This document shows positions 47,638 through 56,230 of a stretch of 64,000 bases of DNA, in pieces. The translations under genes were made by a program, and so were the position numbers. The DNA is from DATKSG01 sp035531775 (GTDB lineage Bacteria; Actinomycetota; Acidimicrobiia; Acidimicrobiales; UBA8190): assembly GCA_035531775.1 (NCBI GenBank), contig DATKSG010000079.1, forward strand, positions 1 to 64,000. The letters are read 5' to 3'. How positions within the stretch are numbered: the first letter of the stretch is position 1; each line of letters opens with the position of its first letter. Below the pieces are notes generated by a model. That model did no database searches. It had not been told where the DNA came from and worked only from the letters and a program-made list of their open reading frames with translations.

Positions 47638-49191
47638 ATGGCGTTCAGGGAGGTCACGGTGGTCCAGGTCAAAGAGGCGCTCCGGCGATGGCTGAGAGGT
47701 GAGGGCGAACGCACCATCGCCCGGGGGGTGGGGATGGATCGAAAGACCGCCCGGCGCTACATCGCCGCCGCGATGGAGCTCGGGGTCGAGCGCTCCGGCG
47801 GGGAGGAACAGCTCACCGACGAACTGATCGGCCAGCTGGTCGAGCGGGTGCGCCCGCACCGGCCCGACGGCCACGGGGCGGCGTGGCGGACGCTGCTCAA
47901 CGAGGAGAAGCAGATCACGGCGTGGGTGAGAGACGACCTCACCGTCACGAAGATCGGGATCCTCCTCGAACGACGCGGCATTGTCGTCCCGCCCCGGACC
48001 TTGGCCCGCTTCGCGGTGGAACACTGCGGGGCCGGCCGGCGCAGAGTCACGGTGCGCGTCGACGACCCGCCGCCGGGAACCGAGCTTCAGGTCGACTTCG
48101 GCCGACTCGGGCTCGTGGCCGACGGTGACAGAAGGCGCGTGTGCCACGGGCTCATCTTCACGGCCGCCTTCAGCCGCCATCAGTTCGTGTGGCCCACGTT
48201 CTCCCAGACCACCGAGGAGGTGATCAGGGGCTTCGAGGCCGCCTGGGGCTACTTCGGTGGGGTATTCCCCGTGGTTATCCCAGACAACATGAAGTCGATC
48301 GTGATCACGGCCGAGGCCACCGCTCCGCGGTTCAACGATGTCTTTCTCGAGTACGCGCAGTCGAGGGGCTTCGTCGTCGACGCGGCGAGGGTGAGAACCC
48401 CGACCGACAAACCACGCGTCGAACGAGTCGTGCAATACGTACAGAAGAATTTCTTCGCCGGCGAGACCTTCGTCGACCTGGCCGACTGCCGGGCCCGGGC
48501 CGAGACGTGGTGCACGACCACGGCCGGCATGCGCATCCACGGCACCACCCAGTGCCGACCCCTCGAGGCATTCCGTGTCGAAGAGCAGCCGCTTCTTCTC
48601 GCCTTACCGTGTGCGCCGTTCGACACGCCCAAGTGGTCGGACCCGAAAGTGCATCGTGACTTTCATGTCGAGGTGGCCAAGGCGATCTACAGCGTCCATC
48701 ACCTGCTGGTGGGCCGCACGCTTCGGGCCCGGTGCGACTCGGCCACGGTGAAGCTGTATCTGCGCGGCGAGCTGGTGAAGGTCCATCCCCGCAAACCCCC
48801 TGGTGGGCGCAGCACCGACCCGGCCGACATGCCAGAAGGCACCGAGATCTACGCCACGCGGGACGTCGACCGGCTCCAGCGCATGGCGGCCGAGCACGGC
48901 GACGCCATCGGCATCTACGCCACCGCCATACTCGACACGCCGCTGCCGTGGACCCGCATGCGCCAGGTCTACCGGCTGCTGGGACTCGTGAAGAAGTGGG
49001 GGGCGAGTCGCGTAGAAGAGGCGTGCCGGCGGGCATTGGACGCCGAGGCGGTGGACGTGAACCTGGTCTCGCGCATGTTGGAACGGGCCCGGGAATCGAC
49101 CGATCCCGATGCCCGGCCGGACCCGGTCGTCATCCAGGGGCGCTTCGCCCGTGACGCGTCGGAGTTCGCCGTGAAAGAGGCGGGACGATGA
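47638..49191 (+). CDS. istA: IS21-family transposase IstA
   Basis: 517 residues, ATG 47638. N-terminal helix-turn-helix GERTIARGVGMDRKTARRYI binds the terminal repeats; the DDE integrase core shows Asp in LQVDFG, Asp in VVIPDNMKS and Glu in KPRVERVVQYVQ. The catalytic residues are intact. The last bases overlap istB (ATGA). Confidence 0.94.
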   Translation: MAFREVTVVQVKEALRRWLRGEGERTIARGVGMDRKTARRYIAAAMELGVERSGGEEQLTDELIGQLVERVRPHRPDGHGAAWRTLLNEEKQITAWVRDDLTVTKIGILLERRGIVVPPRTLARFAVEHCGAGRRRVTVRVDDPPPGTELQVDFGRLGLVADGDRRRVCHGLIFTAAFSRHQFVWPTFSQTTEEVIRGFEAAWGYFGGVFPVVIPDNMKSIVITAEATAPRFNDVFLEYAQSRGFVVDAARVRTPTDKPRVERVVQYVQKNFFAGETFVDLADCRARAETWCTTTAGMRIHGTTQCRPLEAFRVEEQPLLLALPCAPFDTPKWSDPKVHRDFHVEVAKAIYSVHHLLVGRTLRARCDSATVKLYLRGELVKVHPRKPPGGRSTDPADMPEGTEIYATRDVDRLQRMAAEHGDAIGIYATAILDTPLPWTRMRQVYRLLGLVKKWGASRVEEACRRALDAEAVDVNLVSRMLERARESTDPDARPDPVVIQGRFARDASEFAVKEAGR

Positions 49192-49994
49192 ACCCACCCA
49201 CCCCCACCGTGTCTCCGGAGCTGAAGGTCCTCATGCGTCGCCTGAAGCTCGGGCGACTTCTCGACACGCTCCCCGAGCGCCTGGCCCTGGCCCGCACCCA
49301 CAACCTCGTCCACACGGAGTTCTTGGAGCAGCTGTTCTCCGACGAGGTGCAACGGCGCGACAGCGACTCGGCCGGGCTCAGAGCGCACAAGGCGAAACTC
49401 GATGCGACGATGACGCTCGAGGCGTGGGACGAGGAGGCCAAGATCACCTACGACCGGGCCGTGTGGTCCGAGCTCGTGACGCTGCGCTTCGTCGAGCACG
49501 CCCGCAATGCCTTTATTCTGGGGCCCGTTGGAGTGGGCAAGACGTTTCTCGCTACCGCCCTCGGGCACATCGCCTGTCGCCGGCGCATAAGCGTGCACTT
49601 CGAACGCTCCGACAAGCTACACAAGCGACTCAAGGCGGCGCGCCTCGACGCCAGCTTCGATGTCGAGATGCGCAAGCTCATCGGTGTGGATCTCCTCATC
49701 ATCGACGACTTTGCACTTAACGCCCTTGACACCACGGAGACGGCTGACATCTATGAACTGTGCGTCGAGCGGCACCACGTCGGCGCTACCGTTCTGACAT
49801 CCAATCGTGACCCGAGCGAATGGCTGGCGATGATGGCCGATCCGCTGCTCGCTCAGTCGGCGGTCGACCGGCTGAAGAGTGCGGCGTGGGAGCTCATCAT
49901 CGAGGGCGAATCCTACCGTCAGCACGAGAAGCCGGTCATCGGCAAAGAGCCGACCGACCCTCCGCCACCGAGGCCTCGGCGACGGCGCGCTTGA
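49188..49994 (+). CDS. istB: IS21-family helper ATPase IstB
   Basis: 268 residues, ATG 49188. AAA+ ATPase: Walker A GPVGVGKT, Walker B LLIIDDFALNAL, sensor region TVLTSNRDPSEW and the family C-terminus ADPLLAQSAVDRLKSAAWELIIEGESYR. IstB dimers remodel target DNA for IstA. Ends with a Pro/Arg-rich tail. Confidence 0.95.
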   Translation: MNPPTPTVSPELKVLMRRLKLGRLLDTLPERLALARTHNLVHTEFLEQLFSDEVQRRDSDSAGLRAHKAKLDATMTLEAWDEEAKITYDRAVWSELVTLRFVEHARNAFILGPVGVGKTFLATALGHIACRRRISVHFERSDKLHKRLKAARLDASFDVEMRKLIGVDLLIIDDFALNALDTTETADIYELCVERHHVGATVLTSNRDPSEWLAMMADPLLAQSAVDRLKSAAWELIIEGESYRQHEKPVIGKEPTDPPPPRPRRRRA

Positions 49995-50093
49995 CACCCA
50001 GCGCCGGCTACCGGATCATCGCGTCAGCCGGTCGCAGTGGACGCGAGGTGGTCCCATGTTGCTGGCAACGGGGTGGTCCCATAGGACTGGCAA

Positions 50094-50480
50094 ATGACAC
50101 TGCGATACGTCGTTGGCGGCACCGCAGCGGCCGGCATCGTTGTGCTCAGCTTGGCGCTGTCGTTAAGCGGTGAGGGGCCCGGCTCGACCAGAACCTTTGC
50201 GCTGACAGGCGAGCGACATGTCCACGCATCGGTGAGCCTTACGTCAGAAACGTGGGGAACTTCGCTACTGGTCAACGAGTCAGGGCAACCAGGTGGCCAA
50301 ATCATGTGGGTGTCGATGCGCACCACGTCTGGCACGTGGTGGGAAGCTGGCACATTCAAGTCGGTGTCCGGCCACGGCGTCGAAGTTGCCATGGCTTGTG
50401 CCTTGACGAACTCACGAATCGAGTCGGTATGGATCAAGAACGCAGCAGGCCAGGTGGTGCTGCACGCATACCTATTCTGA
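50094..50480 (+). pseudogene. anti-sigma factor, C-terminal half (membrane and outside domain)
   Basis: 128 residues. Codons from CTG (50100) continue the anti-sigma gene interrupted at 47481: a membrane segment YVVGGTAAAGIVVLSLALSL and an outside domain (SLTSETWGTSLLVNESGQPGG ... AGQVVLHAYLF) typical of regulated anti-sigma factors. The ATG at 50094 is made by the right end of the insertion sequence (AAATGACA), so a membrane fragment could be expressed, but it lacks the zinc domain. Stop at 50480, 13 bases from the convergent OmdA gene. Confidence 0.9.
50100..50104. repeat. target-site duplication, right copy (CTGCG)
   Basis: Matches 47477-47481. Together they define a 5-bp duplication produced on insertion. 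Confidence 0.9.
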
Positions 50481-50493
50481 TGGTGGAGGACCT

Positions 50494-50772
50494 CTATCTG
50501 CCGGTGCGCTGGCGGTGGCTGCACCCCGGCCAACAGCACGGCCGGCGCTGGCCCTCCTCGAGCTCCTCCCGGGTTCGGCGAATGCGGCGTTGGCGGGTCG
50601 CCTCCTGCTTGGCGTCCTCGACCCAGCAAATGAACTCGTTGCGGGCCAGAGGCGTGATGTCCTTCCAGGCATCGAGTGCGTTGGGGCTGGCGATCAGCGC
50701 CGTGCGCAGGTCTGCGGGAAGCTTGTGCACCGCCCCGCCCGGCAGTCGGTGGGTGCCGCCTGGTGAACTCAC
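50494..50772 (-). CDS. YdeI/OmdA-like protein
   Basis: 92 residues from GTG 50772. VHKLPADLRTALIASPNALDAWKDITPLARNEFICWVEDAKQEATRQRRIRRTREELEEG is the OmdA (bacteriocin-protection, YdeI/OmpD-associated) C-terminal domain. The usual N-terminal DUF1905 part is absent, so this is the short form. 13 bases downstream of the enoyl-CoA hydratase gene, same strand. Confidence 0.78.
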   Translation of the reverse strand: MSSPGGTHRLPGGAVHKLPADLRTALIASPNALDAWKDITPLARNEFICWVEDAKQEATRQRRIRRTREELEEGQRRPCCWPGCSHRQRTGR

Positions 50773-50785
50773 CGTCCGGGTCACC

Positions 50786-51571
50786 TCAGCGACCGGTGAA
50801 ACGCGGCGGTCGGCCCTCGAGCACGGCGGCCACACCCTCGACAGCGTCGGCCGTGCCGGCCAGCACGCTCTGCTCGTCCAGCTCGTGGGCCATGGCCACC
50901 CTGGCTCGCTCCACCAAGCCCTGGCGCAAGGTGGCCCGGGTGGACGCCACGGCCAGCGGGGCCCCCGAGGCGATGTCAGCGGCCAAGGTGGCAGCGGCGT
51001 CGAGCTCGGCGCCGGCGGGCACCACCATCTGGGCCAGGCCGATGCGTAGCGCCTCTTCTGCCCCCACGCGACGCGCCGTCAGGAAAAGCTCGGCTGCTCG
51101 CCCCGCACCCACCACCTCCGGGAGCAGCGCGCTCAGGGCGAATCCGGGGTGGATGCCCAACCGGACAAAGTTGGCCTGGAACCACGCCTGGTCGCCCATC
51201 ACGCGTACGTCGCAGGCCAGGGCCAGGCCGAAGCCGGCTCCGATAGCCGCTCCTTGCATGGCCGCCACCAATGGCACCGGCGAGTCGAACAGCCGCGCTG
51301 CCTGGGTATAGAAGAGACCCGTCTGCTTGGCGAAGGCACCACCGGATGTGGGATCGGGGGCATCGGCGGAGCGGAAGTCGGCCCCGGCGCAGAACGAGCG
51401 GCCCTCGGAGCAGACCACAGCGGCGCGCACCTCGCCCGGCAGGCTGTGCACGGCGTCGGCCAGGCGGTGAAGCGTGGGCTCGGTGAGCAGGTTGTGCGGT
51501 GGCCGGCGCAGCGTGATTACAGCCACTGCCTGGCGTCGCTCGACGGTGACGTCGTCAGGCGCGTCGTTCAT
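50786..51571 (-). CDS. enoyl-CoA hydratase/isomerase family protein
   Basis: 261 residues from ATG 51571. Crotonase pattern: ALGD-like oxyanion segment CSEGRSFCAGADFRS, then VAAMQGAAIGAGFGLALACDVRVMGDQAWF and LGIHPGFALSALLPEVVGAGRAAELFLTARRV. The typical second catalytic Glu position carries another residue in LGIHPG, so hydratase chemistry is uncertain; other crotonase reactions are possible. Likely fatty-acid or amino-acid degradation. Confidence 0.85.
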   Translation of the reverse strand: MNDAPDDVTVERRQAVAVITLRRPPHNLLTEPTLHRLADAVHSLPGEVRAAVVCSEGRSFCAGADFRSADAPDPTSGGAFAKQTGLFYTQAARLFDSPVPLVAAMQGAAIGAGFGLALACDVRVMGDQAWFQANFVRLGIHPGFALSALLPEVVGAGRAAELFLTARRVGAEEALRIGLAQMVVPAGAELDAAATLAADIASGAPLAVASTRATLRQGLVERARVAMAHELDEQSVLAGTADAVEGVAAVLEGRPPRFTGR

Positions 51572-51590
51572 GGTGCAGTGGTGGATCGCG

Positions 51591-52499
51591 TCAGTTGTGC
51601 CGGCGCCCGGGGCGACGGCTCTGCCGCAGCGAAGCATCGGCCCGGGCGATCAATTCGTCGAGGCAATCGCCCCGCCGCAGCTCGGCGAAACCCACACTGG
51701 CCGACCCCCCGGGGGCCTCCTCGGCCAGGATGACTCTGAATTCCTTGAGGCGTTGCTCGGCCGTGGCCATGTCGGCCCCTGGCAGGGAGAACAGGAACTC
51801 GTCGCCGCCGAGGCGCAGGATCACATCGTAGGAGCGCAGCGTGGCCCGCAGCGCAGAGGTGACTTTGCGCAGCAACTCGTCGCCGGCGCGTGGGCCGTGC
51901 GCCTCGTTCACGTGCCTTAGGCCGTCGACGTTCAGGTAGCCCACGATGAAGCGGGCCCCACTTTGGCGACAGCGCTCCAGCTCGCGCTCCAAGGAGGCGA
52001 AGCCGGCCTGGCGGTTGAGCACTCCGGTGAGCTCGTCGCGAGTGAGCCCGTCGCGCTCGGCTGTCACCGCCGGGGGCTGGGGGGTCTGGCGACGATAAGG
52101 ACTGGCCTCGGGGGGGTCGGGCAGCACCCTCACATCGCCACCGGTCGCCGGCAAGGGATCGGAACGCACCGTGCGCTCGTCGGCCACGCTGGCCAGGCGC
52201 TCGCCGGTGGCGGCCTCGGGCGACACCACGCCGCGCACGAGCTCGGCCCACAGGGCCACGATGTCGCCGATCTGCCCGGTCACCAGGTCGAGCAGGGCGT
52301 CGCGCTCGTCAGGGTCGAGGTGGCGCAACTGTTCGTGCACGCGCGCTGCACCGTCGGACAGCGCACCGGCGATCTCGAGGAGCCGCTGGGCCGGTACTAC
52401 CGGGGTGCTGTCAGGTCGTGATTCTGTGGGTCCGCCGTGACCAGGAATGGCGGAAAGTCTCCCACGTCCACTCTGCGTGTGATTCTCGAGCTGGCTCAT
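51591..52499 (-). CDS. GGDEF protein, possibly weakened active site
   Basis: 302 residues, ATG 52499. Residues about 35-115 are helical and globin-coupled/sensor-like in composition without a named domain; then the GGDEF domain starts at ERDGLTRDELTGVLNRQAGF. GGDEF is intact (231-235) and RSYD precedes it by five residues, but the metal-binding DxD is NVD (YLNVDGLRHVNE) and ND is NE. Loss of the first Asp may reduce catalysis, leaving a GTP- or c-di-GMP-binding role. No membrane segment. Confidence 0.85.
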   Translation of the reverse strand: MSQLENHTQSGRGRLSAIPGHGGPTESRPDSTPVVPAQRLLEIAGALSDGAARVHEQLRHLDPDERDALLDLVTGQIGDIVALWAELVRGVVSPEAATGERLASVADERTVRSDPLPATGGDVRVLPDPPEASPYRRQTPQPPAVTAERDGLTRDELTGVLNRQAGFASLERELERCRQSGARFIVGYLNVDGLRHVNEAHGPRAGDELLRKVTSALRATLRSYDVILRLGGDEFLFSLPGADMATAEQRLKEFRVILAEEAPGGSASVGFAELRRGDCLDELIARADASLRQSRRPGRRHN

Positions 52500-52573
52500 G
52501 ACGGGAGCTCCCTGCCGGCCGGCGCCGACCCGCCAAAACTACACCAGTGTGACTCCCGGAGCCGGCGAAGCCC

Positions 52574-53032
52574 TCAGGGAGCAGTGGTGACGATGTGGAA
52601 GACCGGGTGGTCGGGGGCGATCCGGCGCAGCTCGCTGTGGGGTGAGGAGCCCGACACCCCGTCGAAGAACACGCCGACCTCCATTTTCCAACGCTCGAGG
52701 TAGGCGCGCAACACCTGCGCCTTGGCTTCGTCGTCGGTTACCTCGGTGGCGGTGAAGGCCTCGACCCGGCGCCCGAGGGCCAGCTCACCGCCCCCGGCGG
52801 CGCGCAGGTTGCGCACCCACTGGGTCTCGCCTCGCGGCGCCACCAGGTAGCGGTCGCCGCCCATGACCAGGAGATTGACCGGCGTAGTGCGCCACTGGCC
52901 GCTGCGCCGCCCGCGCACCCGCAACACCCTCGACCCCCACACGCTCAGGCCCAGCCTGGTGACCCCGGCCACCGCCCTGTTGAAGATGTGTCGGGTGAAC
53001 CAACCAGGGGCTCTGTAGTGCGGGCGCGCCAT
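52574..53032 (-). CDS. deazaflavin-dependent nitroreductase-like protein
   Basis: 152 residues from ATG 53032. Split-barrel pattern HIFNRAVAGVTRLGLSVWGSRVLRVRGRRSGQWRTTPVNLLVMGGDRYLVAPRGETQWVRNLRAAGGGELALGRR matches the Ddn/DUF385 group that binds F420H2 in mycobacteria. F420 use is inferred. Divergent from the LCP gene with a 34-base gap. Confidence 0.88.
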   Translation of the reverse strand: MARPHYRAPGWFTRHIFNRAVAGVTRLGLSVWGSRVLRVRGRRSGQWRTTPVNLLVMGGDRYLVAPRGETQWVRNLRAAGGGELALGRRVEAFTATEVTDDEAKAQVLRAYLERWKMEVGVFFDGVSGSSPHSELRRIAPDHPVFHIVTTAP

Positions 53033-53066
53033 AGGCCAATGATGGCCGCTGGTAGCCTGGACTGCC

Positions 53067-54536
53067 GTGCCCGATCGCTCTGACTCTTCCGGCGCGGGCC
53101 ATCGCGGCCGCCCCCACCCCTCACGAGCCGGCACCCGCAATGGTCGCACGGTGCTGGCCTCTTCGAGCGGCACGGTGGCGCCCGGCTACGGCACGGGAAC
53201 CCAGGCCGGTGACGGGGCCGATGACAGGGCCAAGGTGGCCGAGCGCCCCGACCCGCCGCCCCTGCGGCCTAGAGGCCCAGGCTCCCCGCCGCCAGGTCGG
53301 CCCGGCGACCCCGGCACTGACAACGGCCGGGGCCGGCACCCCAAGCACCGCCGGCGCCGCTCGGAGCGCATCTTGCGCTGGGCCCTGGCCGTGGCGGCCG
53401 TCATCCTGGTCATCGCCGGGGCCGGCTACGGATACGTCCGCTACCGCTGGGCCCAGGTAAAGACACAAGCGTGCAGCACCTGCTCGGCCGTGGCCGACGG
53501 CCAGCCCTTCAATGTGCTGCTGGTGGGCTCGGACTCGAGAGCCGGCAATACCGGGGCGGCGGCGCAGGCCTTCGGCAGCTCGTCACAAGTCGGCGGCCAA
53601 CGTTCGGACACCCTAAAGATCCTCCACGTCGACCCGGCCTCGGGCACGGCCCGTCTGCTGTCGATCCCGCGCGACACCTTCGTCGAGATGTCCGACATTC
53701 CGACCAGCAGCGGGCTGTCTGGTGCGCAGAAGATCAACACCGCCTTCAACAGCGGCCCTGGCCCGCTCATCGCCACCATCCAGAACACCTTCGGGATCCC
53801 CATCGCCCACTTTGTCGAAATCGACTTCCAGGGTCTCACCGACGCCGTGAACACGGTGGGCGGCATCTACCTGAACTTCCCGTACCCGGCGCGCGACAAC
53901 GACAACGGCAACAACAATTCGGGCCTCAACATCACCCACTCCGGATGCCAGCTGCTGAACGGGACCATGACGCTGGCCCTGGCCCGTTCGCGCTTCTACC
54001 AGTATTACGCCGATGGTTACTGGCATTACGACCCGAGCTCGGATCTCGGGCGTATCGAGCGCCAGAACATCATCATCCAGGCCGTGGCGTCGCGGGCCCG
54101 CAAGAGCTTCAACCCGCTCACGTTGAACGCCTTCCTCGGGGCCGTGGTCCACGACGTCACGGTGGACCAGGCCATGACCTTCGGCGACATGCTGTCGCTG
54201 GGACTCAAGTACCACGCCTTCTCGCCGTCGAGCCTGCAGTCCTTCACCCTTCCCACCGTGCCCGAGGTTGCCACCTACGCCGGCGACGTCGAGGTGGTCG
54301 ACCAACCGGCCGCCGAGAACGTCCTCACCCGATTCCTCGGTGCCGCCCCCGGCGCGGTGAGCACCCCACCGCTCACGTCCAGCGAGACCCCGATCTACCC
54401 GCCACCCCCCACGACCACCACTACCGGGCCCGCCTCGGGCGGCAGCTCGGGCGGCAGCTCAGGATCGGGCCCGACCCCGGCCCCGTCGCCGAGCGCTTCG
54501 GCCTCATCTTTCGACCCCACCGTCTGCAGCGGCTGA
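53067..54536 (+). CDS. LytR-CpsA-Psr (LCP) cell-wall ligase
   Basis: 489 residues, GTG 53067. Long basic/Pro-rich cytoplasmic tail, one membrane segment near 106-124 (WALAVAAVILVIAGAGYGY), then the LCP domain: NVLLVGSDSRAG, RSDTLKILHVDPASGTARLLSIPRDTFV, KINTAFNSGPG, FVEIDFQGLTDAVNTVGGIYLNF and LARSRF. The conserved Asp and Arg residues for pyrophosphate-lipid binding are present. LCP enzymes attach arabinogalactan or teichoic-like polymers to peptidoglycan. The C-terminus is Thr/Pro/Ser/Gly-rich. Confidence 0.92.
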   Translation: MPDRSDSSGAGHRGRPHPSRAGTRNGRTVLASSSGTVAPGYGTGTQAGDGADDRAKVAERPDPPPLRPRGPGSPPPGRPGDPGTDNGRGRHPKHRRRRSERILRWALAVAAVILVIAGAGYGYVRYRWAQVKTQACSTCSAVADGQPFNVLLVGSDSRAGNTGAAAQAFGSSSQVGGQRSDTLKILHVDPASGTARLLSIPRDTFVEMSDIPTSSGLSGAQKINTAFNSGPGPLIATIQNTFGIPIAHFVEIDFQGLTDAVNTVGGIYLNFPYPARDNDNGNNNSGLNITHSGCQLLNGTMTLALARSRFYQYYADGYWHYDPSSDLGRIERQNIIIQAVASRARKSFNPLTLNAFLGAVVHDVTVDQAMTFGDMLSLGLKYHAFSPSSLQSFTLPTVPEVATYAGDVEVVDQPAAENVLTRFLGAAPGAVSTPPLTSSETPIYPPPPTTTTTGPASGGSSGGSSGSGPTPAPSPSASASSFDPTVCSG

Positions 54537-54545
54537 ACGCGTCAA

Positions 54546-54561
54546 CGGCGGGTATCCGCCG
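54546..54561. terminator. short hairpin between convergent LCP and SDR genes
   Basis: CGGCGG-GTAT-CCGCCG, a perfect 6-bp stem in the 47-base gap between the LCP stop and the SDR stop, followed by CTTCTCT on the plus strand. Confidence 0.45.
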
Positions 54562-54583
54562 GCTTCTCTGACAGCTGGGCGGC

Positions 54584-55324
54584 TCAGCGAAAGAGGTGCA
54601 GGCCCCCGTCCACCAGGACGACCTCGCCGGTCATGTAGCGGGCGTCGGCCACGGCCACGACCATCTGGGCGATGTCCTCGGGCCGACCGGTGCGCCGCAG
54701 CGGAGCCATGGCCTGCACCCCGGCCCGCACCAGGTCCCAGTCCTCGGTCCACGGGGTGTCGATCAAGCCGGGGGCCACGGCGTTCACCCGGATTTCGGGG
54801 CCGAGCACGTTAGCCAGTAACACCGTCATGTGGCTGAGGGCGGCCTTGGAGGCGGCGTAGGGGATGGAGCTCCCGGTGGCCGCGTGACCGGCGATGGAGG
54901 AGATGTTGACCACGGCGGCGTCGCCGGCGGCGCGCAGATGGGGGATGGCGGCCGTGGTCACCTGCCAGGTGCCGATGACGTTCACGTCGAAGATGCGCCG
55001 CCAGATCTCGGGGGTGGCGGCCTCGATGTCGTGGTGGGCGATGAGGGCCGTGGTCCCGGCGTTGTTGACCAGGATGTCGAGCCGCCCGTGGTCGGCCACC
55101 GCCTGCGACACCAAGGCGGCGGCCTGGTCGGCGTCGGATACGTCGGCCTGGACGTAGGTGGCGCCGGGCAGATCGGCGGCCAGGACCTGGCCGGCGTCCA
55201 CCGAGTGGGCCGAGTTCACCACCACGCGCACACCCTCGGCCGCCAGGGCTCGAGCCGTCGCCTCGCCGATCCCGCTCGAGGAGCCGGTCACGAGCGCCAC
55301 CTTGTCGCGCAGGTTCGTGGCCAT
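54584..55324 (-). CDS. short-chain dehydrogenase/reductase
   Basis: 246 residues, ATG 55324. TGSSSGIGEATA cofactor loop, NNAG, Ser in NISSIAG, Tyr/Lys in YAASKAAL and the VAPGLIDTPW segment. N-S after the second strand favours NADP(H). Divergent from the FAH-family gene, 42-base gap. Confidence 0.9.
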   Translation of the reverse strand: MATNLRDKVALVTGSSSGIGEATARALAAEGVRVVVNSAHSVDAGQVLAADLPGATYVQADVSDADQAAALVSQAVADHGRLDILVNNAGTTALIAHHDIEAATPEIWRRIFDVNVIGTWQVTTAAIPHLRAAGDAAVVNISSIAGHAATGSSIPYAASKAALSHMTVLLANVLGPEIRVNAVAPGLIDTPWTEDWDLVRAGVQAMAPLRRTGRPEDIAQMVVAVADARYMTGEVVLVDGGLHLFR

Positions 55325-55366
55325 CAGAAGCGCAGGCTACCGGCGTCAGGTGGGTAGCGTGAGCCC

Positions 55367-56230
55367 ATGCGACTGGTCACCTTCGTCGAGGCGTCGGGCG
55401 ACACCGAGGAACCGTCGCGCACCGGCGCGGTGGTGGGTGACGAGGTCGTGGACCTCACCGATCCCGAGGTGGGCCTGCCCCAAAGCATGGTCGACCTGCT
55501 GGTAGGAGGAGAAGGGGCCATGGCCCGCGCCGAGCAGGCGCAGCACGGGCCGGCCCGTCGCCTGTCCCTAGAGCAGGTCCGGTTGCTCGCCCCCGTGCCC
55601 CATCCACCGAAAGTGCTCGGCCTGGGCATGAACTACGCCGCCCATGTGGCCGAAATGGGGCGCGAGCCCCCCGAGCACCAGGTCTGGTTCAACAAGCAGC
55701 GCACCTGCGTAGTCGGGCCGGGCGTGGCCATCGAAGTGCCCGAGGTCTCGGAACAGGTCGACTACGAGGGCGAGCTGGCCTTCGTGATCGGCCGCCGGTG
55801 CCGCCACGTGGCGGTGGAGCAGGCCATGTCGGTGATCGCCGGCTTCACCGTGATGAACGACGTGAGCGTGCGCGACTGGCAGTGGCGGACCCCGACGTGG
55901 ACCTTAGGCAAGTCTTTCGACACCCACGGCCCCCTCGGGCCCTGGATCGTCACCGGGGACGAGCTCGGGGACCCCGGCCACCTGCGCATCCGCACCTGGG
56001 TCAACGACGAGCTGCGCCAGGACGGCTCCACTGACGACATGATCTTCGACTGCGCCGCCATGGTGGCGCTGCTCTCCACGGCGTGCACGCTGGAGGCGGG
56101 CGACGTCATCACCACCGGCACGCCACCGGGGGTGGGGGCGAGCTTCGACCCGCCGCGCTGGCTGGCGGTCGGTGACACCGTGCGCATCGAGGTCGAGGGG
56201 ATCGGCGTCCTCGAGAACCCCGTTGCCTGA
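55367..56230 (+). CDS. fumarylacetoacetate hydrolase family protein
   Basis: 287 residues. C-terminal FAH domain: PKVLGLGMNYAAHVAEMG, the metal Glu pair in DYEGELAFVIG, FTVMNDVSVRDWQ, GKSFDTHGPLGPWIVTGDEL and ITTGTPPGVG. Metal ligands are intact. Members hydrolyse, decarboxylate or isomerise beta-keto acids in aromatic degradation. Its stop lies inside the start of the arfB gene. Confidence 0.92.
   Translation: MRLVTFVEASGDTEEPSRTGAVVGDEVVDLTDPEVGLPQSMVDLLVGGEGAMARAEQAQHGPARRLSLEQVRLLAPVPHPPKVLGLGMNYAAHVAEMGREPPEHQVWFNKQRTCVVGPGVAIEVPEVSEQVDYEGELAFVIGRRCRHVAVEQAMSVIAGFTVMNDVSVRDWQWRTPTWTLGKSFDTHGPLGPWIVTGDELGDPGHLRIRTWVNDELRQDGSTDDMIFDCAAMVALLSTACTLEAGDVITTGTPPGVGASFDPPRWLAVGDTVRIEVEGIGVLENPVA

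Larger units (their letters stand above)
47482..50099 (+). mobile_element. IS21-family insertion sequence (istA/istB)
   Basis: 2618 bp. Ends read TGTCGTTTGCCAG (left) and, inverted, TGTCATTTGCCAG (right), each followed within about ten bases by TGGGACCA. Subterminal copies of the TTTGCCAG...TGGGACCA block lie at 47521-47542 and 47547-47567 on the left and inverted at 50047-50069 on the right, the multiple transposase-binding repeats typical of the family. Both transposition genes are intact and coupled, and a 5-bp CTGCG duplication flanks the element, so the insertion looks recent and possibly active. Confidence 0.95.
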
